Positions 25,184-34,020 of a stretch of DNA of 51,489 bases are shown here, one piece after another. The stretch is taken from positions 1-51,489 of the forward strand of contig NZ_JPJG01000091.1 in assembly GCF_000765235.1 (NCBI RefSeq), in the 5' to 3' direction. Numbering within the stretch: the stretch's first letter is position 1; each line of letters begins with the position of its first letter. Both the position numbers and the translations under genes were made by a program. Under the pieces are notes generated by a model. The model was not told where the DNA came from. It did not search any database and worked only from the letters and a program-made list of their open reading frames with translations. This DNA is from Oscillibacter sp. ER4. Its GTDB lineage: Bacteria > Bacillota > Clostridia > Oscillospirales > Oscillospiraceae.

Positions 25184-26221
25184 TTACTTCAGCACGTACA
25201 CCGTCTTGATGCCGAGGAGCTTGCAGAGCTCGGTCTTTTCAGCGATGTCCGCCTCGCTCTCGTACCAGACGACGGTCGTGGAGCCGTCCTTTTCCTTACA
25301 GAGAAGGTACGAGCTGTCGAAGCGGTTCGAGCGCGATTTCTGCACGGCGCTGTCGTTCAAATACGCGCTCAGCTCGTCCTGCGTCAGCTCGCGCAGCGCG
25401 CCCACCTTGCCGCCTTTCACGCTCTGCGCCGCGGGGACGGCGTTGATGACCACGCTGCCGCCCTTGCCGGCCTTGACCGCCGCGTCGTAGACCTGCTCTA
25501 CCGCCGCGCGCGGGGACAGCGGCACCGCACCGCTCGTGCCCGTCAGGCTCTCCGCCGGCACCGCGCCGGAGGGCGCCGCGCTCACGCTCGTCACGCTGAC
25601 TTTGGCCTTGAGGCCGTTGTAGGCGCGCAGCAGCACCGCCGCGGCCTGCTCGCGCGTCGTGTCGTTTTTCGGCGCGAACGTCGTTAAGTTCATACCCACC
25701 ACAAGGCCCATGCGCCAGGCGAGCGTGATATAGCCGGGATTCGTCGAAACATCGGTGAACGGGCACTCATCCTGCACCGTGCCGGAAAGCGTGCTGTACC
25801 CCAGTGCGCGGACGGTCATCGCGGCCATCTCCTCACGCGTGATGGGGTCGTTCGGTCGGCAGGTCGTGCTGTGGCCGGAGAACACGTCGTGCGCGCTCGC
25901 GGTCTCAATGGCGCTATAATACCACTTTTTCGCATCCTGATTGTCGGTATAGCTGCCCTTTTCGGGCGTTACGGTCTTCCAGCCCATCAGGCGGCAGAGC
26001 GCCGCGGCATAGGCCGCGCGCGTCATCTTCTGTCCGAGGCCGAACTTGCCGTTTCCGATGCCCTGCAATAAGTTGTACTGCTTGCACTGCGCGATGCTTT
26101 GGCTCGCCCAGTTCTTGTCCGGCACGTCGGAATAGCCGGATTTGTTGGCGGCAAGCGCGAACGTCGTGGTCATCACGAGCGCAAGAAGAAGCGCCGTCAG
26201 GCGCGTTGCGATCTGTTTCAT
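25184..26221 (-). CDS. secreted SLH-domain protein
   Basis: A 345-residue exported protein. It has a signal peptide (MKQIATRLTALLLALVMTTTFALA, cleavage after about residue 24) and then three S-layer-homology repeats: about 28-75 (YSDVPDKNWASQSI ... MTRAAYAAAL), 90-140 (KKWYYSAIETASAHDVFSG ... ITREEMAAM) and 150-205 (FTDVSTNPGYITLAWRMGLV ... TTREQAAAVL). SLH repeats bind pyruvylated cell-wall polymer. The C-terminal third (about 250-345) resembles nothing I recognise. ATG 26221 was chosen for its signal peptide and AAGGGGG site. Single-gene transcript with its own promoter and terminator. Confidence 0.88.
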   Translation of the reverse strand: MKQIATRLTALLLALVMTTTFALAANKSGYSDVPDKNWASQSIAQCKQYNLLQGIGNGKFGLGQKMTRAAYAAALCRLMGWKTVTPEKGSYTDNQDAKKWYYSAIETASAHDVFSGHSTTCRPNDPITREEMAAMTVRALGYSTLSGTVQDECPFTDVSTNPGYITLAWRMGLVVGMNLTTFAPKNDTTREQAAAVLLRAYNGLKAKVSVTSVSAAPSGAVPAESLTGTSGAVPLSPRAAVEQVYDAAVKAGKGGSVVINAVPAAQSVKGGKVGALRELTQDELSAYLNDSAVQKSRSNRFDSSYLLCKEKDGSTTVVWYESEADIAEKTELCKLLGIKTVYVLK

Positions 26222-26257
26222 TGGTATTTTCCCCCTTTTGGGTGATCTTTCTGCCGT

Positions 26258-26287
26258 ATTGTAGCACAAAGTCGCGTGGATAGTCAA
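26258..26287 (-). promoter_or_regulatory. promoter of the SLH-protein gene
   Basis: On the minus strand TTGACT (26282-26287; 5/6), 18-nt spacer, TACAAT (26258-26263; 5/6), about 37 nt before the ATG. Its -35 lies only 8 nt from the -35 of the divergent recJ promoter. Confidence 0.85.
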
Positions 26288-26295
26288 ATTTTCTC

Positions 26296-26324
26296 TTTAC
26301 CTTTGCGGTGGTCTTTGTTAAAAT
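26296..26324 (+). promoter_or_regulatory. promoter of recJ
   Basis: TTTACC (26296-26301; 4/6), 17-nt spacer, TAAAAT (26319-26324; 5/6), 85 nt before the recJ start and back to back with the SLH promoter. Confidence 0.65.
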
Positions 26325-26408
26325 AATAGATTGTATTAATATGATGAGGCAGTATTGCCTGAGATAGTATGTCCAAAAGTTCTCAAAAGAAAGAAGGTGA
26401 GCCGAAAC

Positions 26409-28481
26409 ATGAAGTACGAGCACTGGCAGATCCCCGCCGCGCCGGAGGATGCCATCAAGACGCTGATGGACGCGGGATACCCCTATCTTGTCTCGTCGGT
26501 GCTGGCCGCGCGCGGCGTCACCACGAGCGAGCAGGCCGCCGAAGCGCTCGAGCGCGAGAAGACGCTCGCTCACTCCCCGTTTTTGATGAAGGACATGGAC
26601 AAGGCCGTCGCGCGCATCTCGAAGGCGCTTGAAAACGGCGAAAAGCTGGCGGTCTTCGGCGACTACGACGTGGACGGTATCACCTCGACCTGCCTTCTGA
26701 CCGATTATCTCCGCTCGCGCGGGGCGGATGTGACGATGCACATTCCCCGCCGCATCGAGGAGGGCTACGGCCTCGGCTGTGACGCCATCCGCGCACTCTC
26801 CGAGTCCGGCGTGACGCTGATCGTTACGGTCGACTGCGGCATCACGGGCGTGGACGAGACGGCCTACGCCGCGACGCTCGGCGTCGATCTTGTCATCACC
26901 GACCACCACGAGTGCAAGGAGCAGCTCCCCGCCGCCGTGGCCGTCGTTGACCCCCACCGGCCCGACTGTCCGTACCCTTTTAAGCATTTAGCGGGCGTGG
27001 GCGTCGCGCTCAAGCTCGTTTTGGCCCTTGGCGAGGGGCGCGAGGATGCGTTGTTTGCGCGCTACTGCACGCTTGCCGCCATCGGCACGATCGCCGACGT
27101 CATGCGCATGGAGGGCGAGAACCGCACCATCGTGCAGTGCGGGCTTGAGAGCATCGACCGCAGCGACTTTACGGGGCTGCACGCGCTGCTGCGCGAGGCG
27201 GGGCTCACGTCGCGCCCCATCTCGTCGATCCAGATCGGCTTTGTGCTCGCCCCGCGCATCAACGCCGCGGGCCGCATGGGCCGCGCCGAGCTGGCCGCGG
27301 AATTATTGCTCACCGACGATCCCGTCCGCGCGGAAAAGCTCGCGCGCGAGCTGTGCGAGCTCAACCGCGAGCGCCAGAGCGTGGAGCAGGACATTTTTCG
27401 CCGCGCCATCGAGCAGATGGAGGACCTCCCCGAGAGCGAGCGCAGCGCGCTCGTGTTGTCGAGCGAGGACTGGCACCAGGGCGTCGTAGGCATCGTGGCG
27501 TCGCGGCTTTCCGAAAAATTCTCCTGCCCGAGCTTTATGATCCACCTCTCCGGCGGGTCGGGTAAGGGCTCGTGCCGCAGCTACGGCGGCTTTAACCTCT
27601 TCAATGCGCTCGAAGCGTGCTCCGACCTTCTTGTGAGCTTCGGCGGACACGAGCTCGCCGCGGGCTTCACGATCGAAGAGCGCAACATCCCCGCGTTCCG
27701 CACGCGGATGAACCAGTATGTGCGCGCCCACACGGGCGAGCATCCGCCGGTGTCGATGCTCGACGTCGACGTCGACTTGCAGCACCCCTCGCTCATCACG
27801 CTTGAGGAGGTCGAGGCACTTTCGCTCCTCGAGCCCTACGGCGCAGGCAACAACCGCCCCGTCTTCTGCCTGCGCGGCGCAACGCTCGAGAGCGTGCAGG
27901 GCGTGGGCCAGAACCGGCACTTAAAGCTGAAACTACAGAAAAGCCGCGTGAATTTCGACGGCATTTTCTTCTCCGTCACCGCCGACGAGTGCGGCGTGTG
28001 CGCGGGTATGCGTGTGGACGCGGCGTTCTATCTGCAGGTGAACGAGTTCCGCTCCCAGCGCTCCATCCAGCTCCAGCTCATCGACCTGCGCCCCTCGCTC
28101 GACCCCAGCGGGCGCGAGAATGAGGCGCTTTCCCTCTGCCGCGAGCTGATTAGCGGCGGCACGCTCTCCCCGCGCGACGCGGCGCGGGCGCTCCCCTCGC
28201 GCGACCAGTTCGTGCGCGCGTGGCGCGTTCTGGAGCGTGAGGTCGGACCTGACGGCGTCAGCGAGCCCATGCTGCCGCTGCTGCGGCATTTGAGCTCGGA
28301 AATGGTCGGCGCGGAGACGTTTCTGCGCACGGCGATGTGTTTGCAGGTCTTTGCCGAGCGCGGGCTTCTTTCGATCGAGCGCGAGGGCACGACCCTCACG
28401 CTCCGCCTGACGGCGGACGGAAAAAAGGTCGAGCTTGACAAGAGTCCCTATCTTTCCGCCCTGCACGGCTTTCTTTCGTAA
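26409..28481 (+). CDS. recJ: single-stranded-DNA-specific 5'-3' exonuclease RecJ
   Basis: A 690-residue DHH-family nuclease acting in recombination and mismatch repair. Metal-binding motifs: GDYDVDGITS (84-93), VDCGITG, ITDHHECKEQLP (DHH at about 165-167), a VVDPHRPDCPYPF stretch and APRINAAGRMGRAE; the DHHA1 domain contains SGGSGKGSCRSYGGFN and FGGHELAAGF; an OB-fold follows. Length suits the Firmicute type with an extra C-terminal domain. ATG 26409 has AGAAGGTGAG before it; an upstream in-frame ATG at 26355 lacks a site. relA follows after 20 nt. Confidence 0.95.
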   Translation: MKYEHWQIPAAPEDAIKTLMDAGYPYLVSSVLAARGVTTSEQAAEALEREKTLAHSPFLMKDMDKAVARISKALENGEKLAVFGDYDVDGITSTCLLTDYLRSRGADVTMHIPRRIEEGYGLGCDAIRALSESGVTLIVTVDCGITGVDETAYAATLGVDLVITDHHECKEQLPAAVAVVDPHRPDCPYPFKHLAGVGVALKLVLALGEGREDALFARYCTLAAIGTIADVMRMEGENRTIVQCGLESIDRSDFTGLHALLREAGLTSRPISSIQIGFVLAPRINAAGRMGRAELAAELLLTDDPVRAEKLARELCELNRERQSVEQDIFRRAIEQMEDLPESERSALVLSSEDWHQGVVGIVASRLSEKFSCPSFMIHLSGGSGKGSCRSYGGFNLFNALEACSDLLVSFGGHELAAGFTIEERNIPAFRTRMNQYVRAHTGEHPPVSMLDVDVDLQHPSLITLEEVEALSLLEPYGAGNNRPVFCLRGATLESVQGVGQNRHLKLKLQKSRVNFDGIFFSVTADECGVCAGMRVDAAFYLQVNEFRSQRSIQLQLIDLRPSLDPSGRENEALSLCRELISGGTLSPRDAARALPSRDQFVRAWRVLEREVGPDGVSEPMLPLLRHLSSEMVGAETFLRTAMCLQVFAERGLLSIEREGTTLTLRLTADGKKVELDKSPYLSALHGFLS

Positions 28482-28501
28482 TTAAAGGAGACGATTCGGA
28501 T

Positions 28502-30802
28502 ATGACAGCACAGGATAAAGCGTTAAAAGAGAATACCGCTTCGGCTCCCCTCCAGATCGTCGCGCCCGGCACCTGCGTGGAGACCGGCGAGCAGGCGGCG
28601 CTCGTGCTCGGTATGTACGACCACCTTGTCGAGACGATCCACCAGTACAACCCGAGCGCAGACTTTGCCCAGATCGACAAGGCCTTCCGCTATGCCGACA
28701 CGCACCACAACGGTCAGCTCAGAAAGGACGGCTCGCCGTTTATCACGCACCCGCTCGCCGTCGCGCAGATCATTGCAGAGGAGCTGCGGCTTGACAGCGA
28801 GTCCATCGAGGCCGCCCTCATGCACGACTGCATTGAGGACACCTCCGCCACGTATGCCGAGATCGCCAAGGAGTTCTCCCCCGCGGTCGCGGATCTGGTC
28901 GAGGGCGTCTCCAAGCTGACGCGCGTGCAGTACGCCAGCAAGGAAGAAGAGCAGATGGAGAACCTGCGCAAGATGCTCATGGCGATGGCCAAGGACATCC
29001 GCGTCATTCTCATCAAGCTGGCCGACCGCACGCACAACATGCGCACCATGGAGTACCAGACGGCGGAAAAGCAGCGGCAGAAGTCGCTCGAAACGATGGA
29101 AATTTACGCGCCCATCGCCCACCGTCTCGGTATGCAGCGCATCAAGTGGGAGCTTGAGGATTTATCGCTCAAGTATCTCGACCCCGTCGGCTACGACGAG
29201 ATCACCTGCTCGCTCGCGGCCAAGGAGGCCGAGCACGAGGCCTTTATGGACCGCGTGCAGGCGCAGATCGAGGCGCGCTTGAAAGAGCAGCATGTCCCGT
29301 ATCTCAAGGTCTACGGCCGCATGAAGCATCCCTACAGCATCTACCGCAAGATGTACGCACAGAACAAGACGATGGACGAGGTGCTCGACCTCTTCGCGTT
29401 CCGCGTCATCGTCGACACCGTGGCCGACTGCTACAACGTGCTCGGCATCATCCACGACCTTTACCGTCCCATTCTGGGCCGTTTCAAGGACTATATCGGC
29501 ACGCCCAAGCCGAACATGTACCAGTCGCTCCACACCACCGTTATCGGCGCAGACGGCATCCCGTTCGAGGTGCAGATCCGCACCGAGGAGATGCACGAGA
29601 TCGCCGAATACGGCGTCGCCGCGCACTGGAAGTACAAACAGGGCATTTCCGGCAACGCAGGCGAGCACAACTACGAATGGGTGCGCCGTTTGCTTGAAAA
29701 TCAGGAGAACACCGACGCCGAGGAATTCGTCCACACGCTCAAGGTCGACATGTTCGCCGACGAGGTCTTCGTCTTCTCTCCGCGCGGTGACGTGACGAAC
29801 CTCCCCGCCGGCGCGACGCCCATCGACTTTGCCTACTCCATCCACTCGGCCATCGGCAACCGCATGACGGGCGCGAAGGTCAACGGGCGCATCGCCCCGC
29901 TCGACTATCAGCTCAAAAACGGCGACATCGTCGAAATTCTGACTTCGAAAAACGCGCACGGCCCCAGCCGCGACTGGCTCAAGATTGCCAAATCGAGCGA
30001 GGCACGCAGCAAAATTCGCCAGTGGTTCAAAAAGGAGCGCCGCGAGGAAAACATCATCAACGGCCGCATCTCGTTTGAAGCAGAGCTCAAGCACCTCGGC
30101 ATCCCGATGAGCGACGTGCTCGGCACGGACATCGAGGCCGCGCTTCTCAAGAAGACGTCGTTCGGCTCGATGGATGAGATGTACGCCGCCATCGGCTACG
30201 GCGGATTTTCCGCGCAGAAGGCCGTCAACCGCATCCACGACGAGATCGTCAAGCTCGAAAAGCAGCGAAAGGAGGAGCGCGCCGCCACCGTGCCGGTGGA
30301 CAACTCCGGCGCGACGCGTCCCGCCGTCCCCAAGCGCACGAAGAGCGAGCAGGGCATCGTGGTCGAGGGGCTGTCGAACTGCCTGGTCAAATTCTCCAAG
30401 TGCTGCACGCCTGTCCCCGGCGACGAGATCGTCGGCTTCATCACGCGCGGCTACGGTGTGTCCGTCCACCGCTGCGACTGCCCCAACGCCGCCATTGAGC
30501 GCAGAAAGCCCGAGGAGCGCGGCCGCTGGATCAAAGTGAGCTGGGGCACGGACGTCAAGGAGTCGTATCAGACCGCGCTCGACATTTACGCCAAGGACCG
30601 CCTCGACCTCGTGCTCGACGTCTCCGCCGCGCTCTCGTCCTCGCAGACGCGCGTGGCGTCCATCAACGCGACGACGACCGCCGACGGCTTTGCGGTCATT
30701 CACCTCAGTATTTTTATTTCCGACGCGCAGCATCTCGCGGCGGTCATGCGTCGGCTGCATCAAATCAGCGGAGTGATGAAAGTGGATCGCCCCGCGGGTT
30801 AA
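28502..30802 (+). CDS. relA: bifunctional (p)ppGpp synthetase/hydrolase
   Basis: A 766-residue long RSH enzyme controlling the stringent response. The HD hydrolase domain has RKDGSPFITHP, ALMHDCIEDT (His/Asp near 108-109) and LIKLADRTHNMRTM, so hydrolysis looks intact. The synthetase domain (about 230-370) has YGRMKHPYSIYRKM, FAFRVIVD, FKDYIGTPKPNMYQSLHTT and QIRTEEMHEIAEYGVAAHWKYK. TGS (about 420-480, VFVFSPRGDVTNLP), a zinc-finger-like CCTPVPGDEIVGF ... HRCDCPN and a C-terminal ACT domain follow. AAAGGAG site. It is 20 nt from recJ and followed by a 635-nt gap with a family-D element. Rel is an equally good name. Confidence 0.96.
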   Translation: MTAQDKALKENTASAPLQIVAPGTCVETGEQAALVLGMYDHLVETIHQYNPSADFAQIDKAFRYADTHHNGQLRKDGSPFITHPLAVAQIIAEELRLDSESIEAALMHDCIEDTSATYAEIAKEFSPAVADLVEGVSKLTRVQYASKEEEQMENLRKMLMAMAKDIRVILIKLADRTHNMRTMEYQTAEKQRQKSLETMEIYAPIAHRLGMQRIKWELEDLSLKYLDPVGYDEITCSLAAKEAEHEAFMDRVQAQIEARLKEQHVPYLKVYGRMKHPYSIYRKMYAQNKTMDEVLDLFAFRVIVDTVADCYNVLGIIHDLYRPILGRFKDYIGTPKPNMYQSLHTTVIGADGIPFEVQIRTEEMHEIAEYGVAAHWKYKQGISGNAGEHNYEWVRRLLENQENTDAEEFVHTLKVDMFADEVFVFSPRGDVTNLPAGATPIDFAYSIHSAIGNRMTGAKVNGRIAPLDYQLKNGDIVEILTSKNAHGPSRDWLKIAKSSEARSKIRQWFKKERREENIINGRISFEAELKHLGIPMSDVLGTDIEAALLKKTSFGSMDEMYAAIGYGGFSAQKAVNRIHDEIVKLEKQRKEERAATVPVDNSGATRPAVPKRTKSEQGIVVEGLSNCLVKFSKCCTPVPGDEIVGFITRGYGVSVHRCDCPNAAIERRKPEERGRWIKVSWGTDVKESYQTALDIYAKDRLDLVLDVSAALSSSQTRVASINATTTADGFAVIHLSIFISDAQHLAAVMRRLHQISGVMKVDRPAG

Positions 30803-31437
30803 ATTCCGCGCATCGCGCGGAGAGAAATGCCGCCTGCGGGCGGCAGAACCACACCCCCCATTTTCTTTCCCGAGAAAGAAAACGGGCGGTGTGACCGTCC
30901 AAAAGAAAGGCATTTGATTGGCAGCCCCAAGCTCGAACAACCTTTATGCCTCCGGAATGCAACTGCCTGCGTGCGGCGGAGCCGCGTTAGCATTGCAAGA
31001 CGATTTGCCTCTGCTTCTACTACCCGCTGCCGCTCTGCTGATCTTGCGCAAGTGCAGCCTAATCGCCGTCTACCGATAATACGATATCGCGGCGAGCGTC
31101 AGCAATGCCGCTTTGGCAGGCAAACACAAGATTGCACCAATCCGAAGTAGACGGAGATTGCTAAAGGGTAACGAATCGCAGGCAAAGCGGCAGCGAAGAT
31201 AGAAGCACACCAAGTCGTTTAGATTCATCACTTGGCAGGCACCCGATTCCGCAGGCTGAGCACTTCTTCAAGCTACAAACTCACAATGTCGGGGGTCGAG
31301 GGGGACTCCCCCCGTCCTTCTCTGGGGGATACAAAGGGGGTATTCTCTTCGAGAAGAGAATACCCCCTTTGACCCGCGCTCCCCACGGCAGTGGGGACCA
31401 AAACGCCGCCCCTTTGGGGCATAGAAAGGAATCTATC
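30803..31437 (+). repeat. gene-free region with family-D structured element, copy 1
   Basis: No gene is seen. The start is a run of hairpins (CCGCG/CGCGG; GCCGCC/GGCGGC; TTTTCTTTC/GAAAGAAAA near 30860-30882). From about 30905 to 31370 the sequence aligns with the reverse complement of 51036-51489 in the same order: AAAGGC(A/G)TTT, a ~54-nt block at 30994-31047 with about 49 identities, CCGTCTACCG, GGCGAGCG and GCAATGCCGCT or close variants, then GGGGTCGAGGGG and a terminal hairpin. That hairpin (31333-31370) is a perfect 17-bp stem. A second hairpin (GCCCC/GGGGC, about 31403-31420) sits just before dtd. Reading frames are not conserved between the copies, so it is noncoding. Confidence 0.83.
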
Positions 31438-31902
31438 ATGCGAGCAGTATTGACTAAGGTTAAACACGCCTCCGTTACGATCGACGGAGAGCTCAAGGGC
31501 AAGATCGGCAGGGGCTTTTTGATCCTGCTGGGCGTTGCGCCTGACGACACGGAAGAAAAATGCCGCAAGATGGCGGACAAGCTCTGCTCGCTGCGCATTT
31601 TTGACGACGAGAACGACAAGATCAACCTCTCCCTCGACGATGTCGGCGGCGAGCTTCTGGTCGTTTCGCAGTTCACGCTCTACGGCAACTGCCGCAAGGG
31701 CCGCCGTCCCGAATTTTTAAGCGCCGCGCGGCCAGAGATCGCCATCCCGATGTATGAAAAGTTCGTAGAGATCTGCCGCGAAAAGGGCTACCATGTCGAA
31801 ACCGGCGAATTCGGCGCCTACATGGAGGTCGAATCGCTCAACGACGGGCCGTTCACGCTGATCGTGGACTCCGCCGACTTAGACGCACCGAAAAAGCAGT
31901 AA
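31438..31902 (+). CDS. dtd: D-aminoacyl-tRNA deacylase
   Basis: A 154-residue Dtd that hydrolyses D-amino acids (and glycine) mischarged on tRNA. The active-site motif SQFTLYG (78-84) is exact; the cross-subunit loop normally GPVT reads NDGPFTLIV (about 137-145). [17 protein letters not shown] is the typical start. GAAAGGA precedes ATG 31438; the longer frame from 31369 is not supported. It opens the run dtd-MBL-hemZ-PNP. In many Firmicutes dtd follows relA directly; here the family-D element lies between them. Confidence 0.95.
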   Translation: MRAVLTKVKHASVTIDGELKGKIGRGFLILLGVAPDDTEEKCRKMADKLCSLRIFDDENDKINLSLDDVGGELLVVSQFTLYGNCRKGRRPEFLSAARPEIAIPMYEKFVEICREKGYHVETGEFGAYMEVESLNDGPFTLIVDSADLDAPKKQ

Positions 31903-31921
31903 AGAAAGGGGTTATTTCTTC

Positions 31922-32533
31922 ATGAAAGTCATCACCACTGTCGTCGGCTCCCTGCAGACGAATTGCTACCTGCTCATCGACGAGGAAACGGAGTCCGCCG
32001 CGCTCATCGACCCGGGCGACGAGGCGGAAAAACTGCTCGCGCTCGTCAAAAGCGAGGGCGTCACGCTCAAATACATTCTCCTGACCCACGGACATCGCGA
32101 CCACACGCTTGCCGTGCCTGCGCTCAAAAAGGCGCTGCCGGACGTGCCCGTCTACATCGGCGAGGCCGACGCCCACTCCACCGGCATCTACCACTACCCG
32201 ATGGCCGACCTCGTCCCCGATCTCAAATACTATGGCGAGGGCGATACGCTGCCGCTCGGCTCGCTGACGATCAAGGTTCTCGCCACGCCTGGCCACACGC
32301 TCGGCGGTGTGACGCTGCTGGTCGGCGACACGATGTTCCCCGGCGACACGCTGTTTGCAGGCTCGATGGGCCGCACCGACCTCCCCGGCGGCAACGACGC
32401 GCAGATGCTCGCCTCGCTGCGCCGTCTCGCCCAGATCGAAGGCGACTACACTGTTTACCCCGGCCACATGAATTCCACAACGCTCGCGCGCGAAAAGGCG
32501 ATGAACCCGTATCTGCGCCATGCGCTGCGATAA
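31922..32533 (+). CDS. MBL-fold metallo-hydrolase, glyoxalase II-like
   Basis: A 203-residue metallo-beta-lactamase-fold hydrolase. The metal motif THGHRDHT (HxHxDH, about 55-62), ATPGHTLGG (about 121-129), GDTLFAGSMGRTD (with the third-ligand Asp) and VYPGHM with the last His match the compact YcbL-like glyoxalase II type. It may hydrolyse S-lactoylglutathione-like or other thioesters; the physiological substrate is unknown. It lies 19 nt after dtd with GAAAGGGG upstream, an order (relA, dtd, MBL, hemZ) that recurs in Clostridia. Confidence 0.9.
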   Translation: MKVITTVVGSLQTNCYLLIDEETESAALIDPGDEAEKLLALVKSEGVTLKYILLTHGHRDHTLAVPALKKALPDVPVYIGEADAHSTGIYHYPMADLVPDLKYYGEGDTLPLGSLTIKVLATPGHTLGGVTLLVGDTMFPGDTLFAGSMGRTDLPGGNDAQMLASLRRLAQIEGDYTVYPGHMNSTTLAREKAMNPYLRHALR

Positions 32534-32548
32534 AGGACAAGAAGCCAC

Positions 32549-34018
32549 ATGAAACTTGAGCTCATTGGGCATGATGAAAAATACGCGCTGGAGCAGAGCT
32601 TACTCACGCTCTTCCCCGGCGAAAAGCCCGTTTACGGCACGGTCGACAAAACCGCCGACACGCGCTGGGCGCGCGTGACGCTCACCGAAGAGGATGAGCG
32701 CGTGCAGGTGACGACGGAGCTGGGCATGGACGGCAAGTCCGCCGCCCACAGCTACGACTATCCCCTCTCCGGCACGGAGTATGAAAAGGAGGGGCAGCGC
32801 CGTCACGCCGTCGGCATCAGCTTTTTCGGCGCGGCGAAGGACCTGCTCGGCATCTCCCCCGCGTGGGGGAGCCTGACCGGCGTGCGGCCCAGCAAGGTCG
32901 CGCTCTCGCTGATCCGCGAGGGCGGCAAAAAACGTGCGGAAAAGGAATTGCAGGAGCTCTACTGCGTCACGCCCGCGCGCGCCCGCCTCGCCATTGAGGC
33001 GGCGGACGCCGGTATCCGCGCTGCGGCAGAGCTGGAGCCGAATGATATCTCGCTCTATGTCGGCATCCCGTTCTGCCCGACGCGGTGCGCGTATTGCAGC
33101 TTTGTGGCGCAGAGCGTCGAAAAGTCGTTCTCGCTCGTCGAGCCGTATCTGGAGGCGCTTTTCGACGAGATCACCGCGGCGGGACAGCTCGTGCGCGATT
33201 TGGGGCTGAACGTCAAGTCGTTCTACATGGGCGGCGGCACGCCGACCACGCTGACCGCCGATCAGATGGACCGTCTGCTCTCAAAATTGGAGCAGAATTT
33301 TGACTTCGGTAATCTCGCCGAGTTGACGATCGAGGCGGGCCGCCCTGACACGATCGACGAAGAAAAGCTGCGCGTGCTGCGCGCGCACAACACCACGCGC
33401 GTTTCCATCAACCCCCAGACGATGGAGGACAACGTCCTCGCGGCCATCGGCCGCCGCCACACGGCGGACGACATCCGCCGCGCGATGGAGCAGGTGCGCG
33501 CCGCCAACTTCCCGCACGTCAACATGGACCTCATCGCAGGTCTGCCCGAGAACACGCCCGAGGGCTTTGCAAGGAGTCTCGACGAGGTCATCTCGATGGG
33601 CGCGGACAACATCACGGTGCACACGCTGTCGCTCAAAAAGGGCAGCCGCATCATGCTCGAAGGCAGCCGCATCCCCGGCGCGGACGAGGTCGCGCAAATG
33701 CTGGACTATGCCGACCCCACGCTGCGTAAACATGGTTTTGCCCCCTATTACCTCTACCGCCAGAAGTACATGTCCGGCAGCTTTGAAAATGTCGGCTGGA
33801 CGAAGCCCGGCGGCACGGGGCTCTACAACATCTACATCATGGAAGAGCTGCACTCCATCCTCTCGCTCGGCGCGGGCGGCTCGACCAAGATGGTCGGCGG
33901 CGGGCAGATCCGCCGCGCGTTCAACGCCAAATACCCGCGCGAATACATCGACCGGCCCGAAAAGCGCCGCGCGAACCTGATGGACTTCGCCCGCTTTTAC
34001 GCCGAACAAGGAGAATAA
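32549..34018 (+). CDS. hemZ: oxygen-independent coproporphyrinogen III dehydrogenase-like, HemZ
   Basis: A 489-residue radical SAM enzyme. The [4Fe-4S] motif CPTRCAYC lies at 176-183, followed by YMGGGTPTTL and later NMDLIAGLPENTPEGF. The ~170-residue N-terminal extension, with a SPAWGSLTGVRPSK region, separates HemZ from HemN. HemZ is proposed to act in anaerobic heme synthesis, but many Oscillospiraceae without other heme genes keep it, so its actual reaction here is uncertain. It sits 15 nt after the MBL gene and 2 nt before the phosphorylase gene. Confidence 0.92.
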   Translation: MKLELIGHDEKYALEQSLLTLFPGEKPVYGTVDKTADTRWARVTLTEEDERVQVTTELGMDGKSAAHSYDYPLSGTEYEKEGQRRHAVGISFFGAAKDLLGISPAWGSLTGVRPSKVALSLIREGGKKRAEKELQELYCVTPARARLAIEAADAGIRAAAELEPNDISLYVGIPFCPTRCAYCSFVAQSVEKSFSLVEPYLEALFDEITAAGQLVRDLGLNVKSFYMGGGTPTTLTADQMDRLLSKLEQNFDFGNLAELTIEAGRPDTIDEEKLRVLRAHNTTRVSINPQTMEDNVLAAIGRRHTADDIRRAMEQVRAANFPHVNMDLIAGLPENTPEGFARSLDEVISMGADNITVHTLSLKKGSRIMLEGSRIPGADEVAQMLDYADPTLRKHGFAPYYLYRQKYMSGSFENVGWTKPGGTGLYNIYIMEELHSILSLGAGGSTKMVGGGQIRRAFNAKYPREYIDRPEKRRANLMDFARFYAEQGE

Positions 34019-34020
34019 CG

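Noticed and set aside
29162-30940. 592-codon frame antisense to relA
   Set aside because: The opposite strand encodes a complete RSH protein; the antisense frame is Arg/Asp/Val-rich without motifs, as expected of a shadow in GC-rich DNA.
30765-31150. Short open frames on both strands inside the relA-dtd gap
   Set aside because: They are not preserved between the two family-D copies, where indels break every frame while hairpins persist; the region is treated as noncoding.
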